From: a virus
Direction: 5' to 3' (one strand)
DNA length: 57,545 bases
IMG/VR virus record: IMGVR_UViG_3300010413_000035
Location: 1 to 57,545 of that record
A program made the position numbers and the translations under genes. Numbering within the stretch: the first letter of the stretch is position 1; every line of letters starts with the position of its first letter. The notes beneath the pieces were generated by a model. It did not search any database. It was not told the DNA's origin and saw only the letters and a list, made by a program, of their open reading frames with translations. Positions 56,481 through 57,545 of the stretch are shown here, one piece after another.

Positions 56481-56606
56481 ATGACTTGTGGAATATGTGG
56501 AAGTAAAGTGGAAGACACTGGAGAAATAAGAACTGACGACAGTGGAAGAAGATGGAAAAAATATAAATGTGTAAAATGTGGAGCTACTAAAGAAGTAGAA
56601 GACTAA
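56481..56606 (+). CDS. zinc-ribbon microprotein, 41 aa
   Basis: Starts MTCGICGSKVEDTGEIRTDD, with CGIC (3-6) and CVKC (30-33). TAGGGGGTTTTATATT before the ATG. It is alone between an operator promoter and a terminator, a complete single-gene cassette. It resembles the 50663-50791 protein. Confidence 0.8.
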   Translation: MTCGICGSKVEDTGEIRTDDSGRRWKKYKCVKCGATKEVED

Positions 56607-56647
56607 AAAAAAGAAGCTGAGATTTTTTTATTTCTCAGCTTCTTTTT
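56606..56647 (+). terminator. intrinsic terminator, AAGCTGAG type
   Basis: AAAAAGAAGCTGAGA and TCTCAGCTTCTTTTT arms. Related to the AAGCTT-family terminators, with paired changes in the stem. Confidence 0.93.
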
Positions 56648-56664
56648 AATTATTTTTAAAAAAT

Positions 56665-56696
56665 GTATTGCAATGTAGCACATAAAGAGTTATAAT
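56665..56696 (+). promoter_or_regulatory. early promoter cassette with operator
   Basis: TTGCAA (56668-56673), 17 bp, TATAAT (56691-56696), operator GTATTGCAATGTAGCAC (56665-56681). Its leader shares TATTAGAAGTTGAGG with the others, but the closing arm of the hairpin has decayed. Confidence 0.9.
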
Positions 56697-56746
56697 AGTA
56701 TTAGAAGTTGAGGGAACACTAATTATTATTTAAGGGAGAGATTATT

Positions 56747-57448
56747 ATGTTAAATACTAAAATTGATGAATTATACAAAAATGTTGAGTTTACTTCAAAA
56801 GTTGGATATATGACTAAAGGGGATGTAATAAAACAGATAGATTGTTTGTTAGAAAATATTATAGTTGAATATTACGTAATTGAAAAAATAGAAACTAGAT
56901 TAAATAAAAAAGTAAAAAAATTAAATTCAAAAAGTAGAAGTTATGAAGAACTTTGTAAAATTAGAAAAGTATTAGAAGATGAATTTATTGACCAATTACC
57001 AGACGAATATAATTTGCCAGAAGTTGAAGAAGAAGAAGAAACAACAGAAGTTGAAGAAGAAGAAGAAACAACAGAAGTTGAAGAAGAAGAAGAAACAACA
57101 GAAGTTGAAGAAAAAGAAGAAACAACAGAAGTTAAAACAAATATTAATAATATAAATTCAATAGATTACAAAAAAATAAAAAATGTATTATTAGAAAAAA
57201 AAGGGATAAAAATTATAAAAGAAAGAAGACAATTAAACAGATTTAAATATGTAAATTGGAAAAATGAATATCATTATTTAAACCTTGAGGAATTGATATT
57301 ATTATATTTAAATACTATAGGGCTTGATAATGGTAAATATGAAGAATATAAAAAAGCAAAAAAACAAAAATTAAAAAATAAATATGAAAAGTTAAAAGAA
57401 AAAAGATTAAATTTTAAAAAAGAAGTCGCAGCATTTTATAACAGTTAA
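56747..57448 (+). CDS. early protein with EVEEEEETT tandem repeats, 233 aa
   Basis: AAGGGAGAGATTATT before the ATG. The N-terminal 85 or so residues are helical. Four nine-residue EVEEEEETT repeats (about 92-127) form a very acidic linker. The C-terminal 105 residues are basic and helical, with KYEKLKEKRLNFKKEVAAF at the end. Two domains joined by a variable acidic hinge are seen; the function is unknown. The gene runs across the window overlap (its end is also at 1-47). Confidence 0.78.
   Translation: MLNTKIDELYKNVEFTSKVGYMTKGDVIKQIDCLLENIIVEYYVIEKIETRLNKKVKKLNSKSRSYEELCKIRKVLEDEFIDQLPDEYNLPEVEEEEETTEVEEEEETTEVEEEEETTEVEEKEETTEVKTNINNINSIDYKKIKNVLLEKKGIKIIKERRQLNRFKYVNWKNEYHYLNLEELILLYLNTIGLDNGKYEEYKKAKKQKLKNKYEKLKEKRLNFKKEVAAFYNS
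57020..57127 (+). repeat. 27-bp tandem repeat, four units
   Basis: Units begin at 57020, 57047, 57074 and 57101. The first three are identical and the fourth has one G-to-A change. In frame, encoding EVEEEEETT. Confidence 0.95.
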
Positions 57449-57545
57449 AGGGGGGAAATTAAAACCCCTTTATCCCTTAAATAATAATTGAAACGTGGCT
57501 ATATTTTGTCACATTATAAAAATTTGAAAGGATGATAAAAATTGG
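57402..57545. repeat. 144-bp terminal direct repeat (right copy)
   Basis: Exact duplicate of 1-144. Removing one copy gives a 57,401-bp circle. The last five bases include the TTG start of the gene annotated at 141-395. Confidence 0.95.
57447..57471 (+). terminator. hairpin after the repeat-protein gene (duplicate of 46-70)
   Basis: AAAGGGG/CCCCTTT stem without a good T-tract. Same sequence as 46-70 because of the terminal overlap. Confidence 0.5.

Noticed and set aside
1-57545. Integrase and attachment site of a temperate phage
   Set aside because: No tyrosine or serine recombinase motif was found in any listed protein, and no tRNA-end duplication suggests an att site. Temperance is not supported, despite the Rha and repressor-like genes.

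Overview
The window is most likely a complete, circularly closed genome of a tailed double-stranded DNA phage. The first 144 bases are repeated exactly as the last 144 (1-144 equals 57402-57545), so the non-redundant circle is 57,401 bp. It is extremely AT-rich and uses the standard stop codons. Ribosome binding sites are strong (AAAGGAG/GGAGGATAATAAAATG style), promoters are sigma-A type with 17-bp spacing, and there are many intrinsic terminators. Together with an SPP1/Clostridium-like head module, an Amidase_2-SPOR endolysin and teichoic-acid-type genes, this points to a low-GC Bacillota host. The host is inferred, not seen. Gene order and the lack of a sheath gene indicate a siphovirus. 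I see no integrase, no CI-like repressor and no DNA polymerase.

Layout: 141-3074 is the tail of an early operon of small unknown genes. 3191-10886 holds a winged-helix regulator, ParB-methyltransferase, terminase subunits, portal and minor head protein. 11015-18859 is an insertion within the head module, bounded by several terminators: a glycan-synthesis cassette (nitroreductase, pyruvyl transferase, glycosyltransferase, MazG-like, IspD/TarI-like, SDR, TagF-like), followed by a CHC2/Toprim primase. 19041-32559 contains scaffold, major capsid, connectors, tail tube, tail chaperones with a -1 frameshift, tape measure, hub, fibres, holin-like protein and amidase. 32660-34320 (minus) has a membrane protein, a ribbon-helix-helix-like protein and a Bet/RecT annealase. 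34515-36725 is a RecD-like helicase. 36918-41351 is a patchwork of small units: a YdjM-like membrane protein, a lipoprotein and unknowns. 41450-43870 (minus) holds a P-loop replication ATPase and a Rha-like regulator. 45408-57448 is a long early region of small genes (ERCC4 nuclease, DUF5662-like, RyR-domain, Nudix, several zinc ribbons, Rha).

Regulation: at least twelve promoters carry the same operator, roughly GTRYTRCA-W-TGTARCAC, overlapping the -35 box. It occurs singly in stand-alone promoter cassettes and as paired inverted arms in divergent promoters. The best palindrome lies next to a ribbon-helix-helix gene (46519-46743), which is the best candidate regulator. Several cassettes also begin with a conserved leader hairpin with compensatory changes. 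Two other operator families are visible, at 34385-34472 and 54338-54383.

Most unusual elements: (1) the phage-borne CDP-alditol/teichoic-like cassette; (2) a mirror-symmetric array of about 20 TTGCTA/TAGCAA iterons at 37357-37786; (3) a second GTAAC/GTTAC array around a nearly pure AT core at 44140-44591; (4) a tRNA-like small RNA lacking a normal anticodon loop (50848-50920); (5) the dispersed promoter-operator-terminator cassettes.
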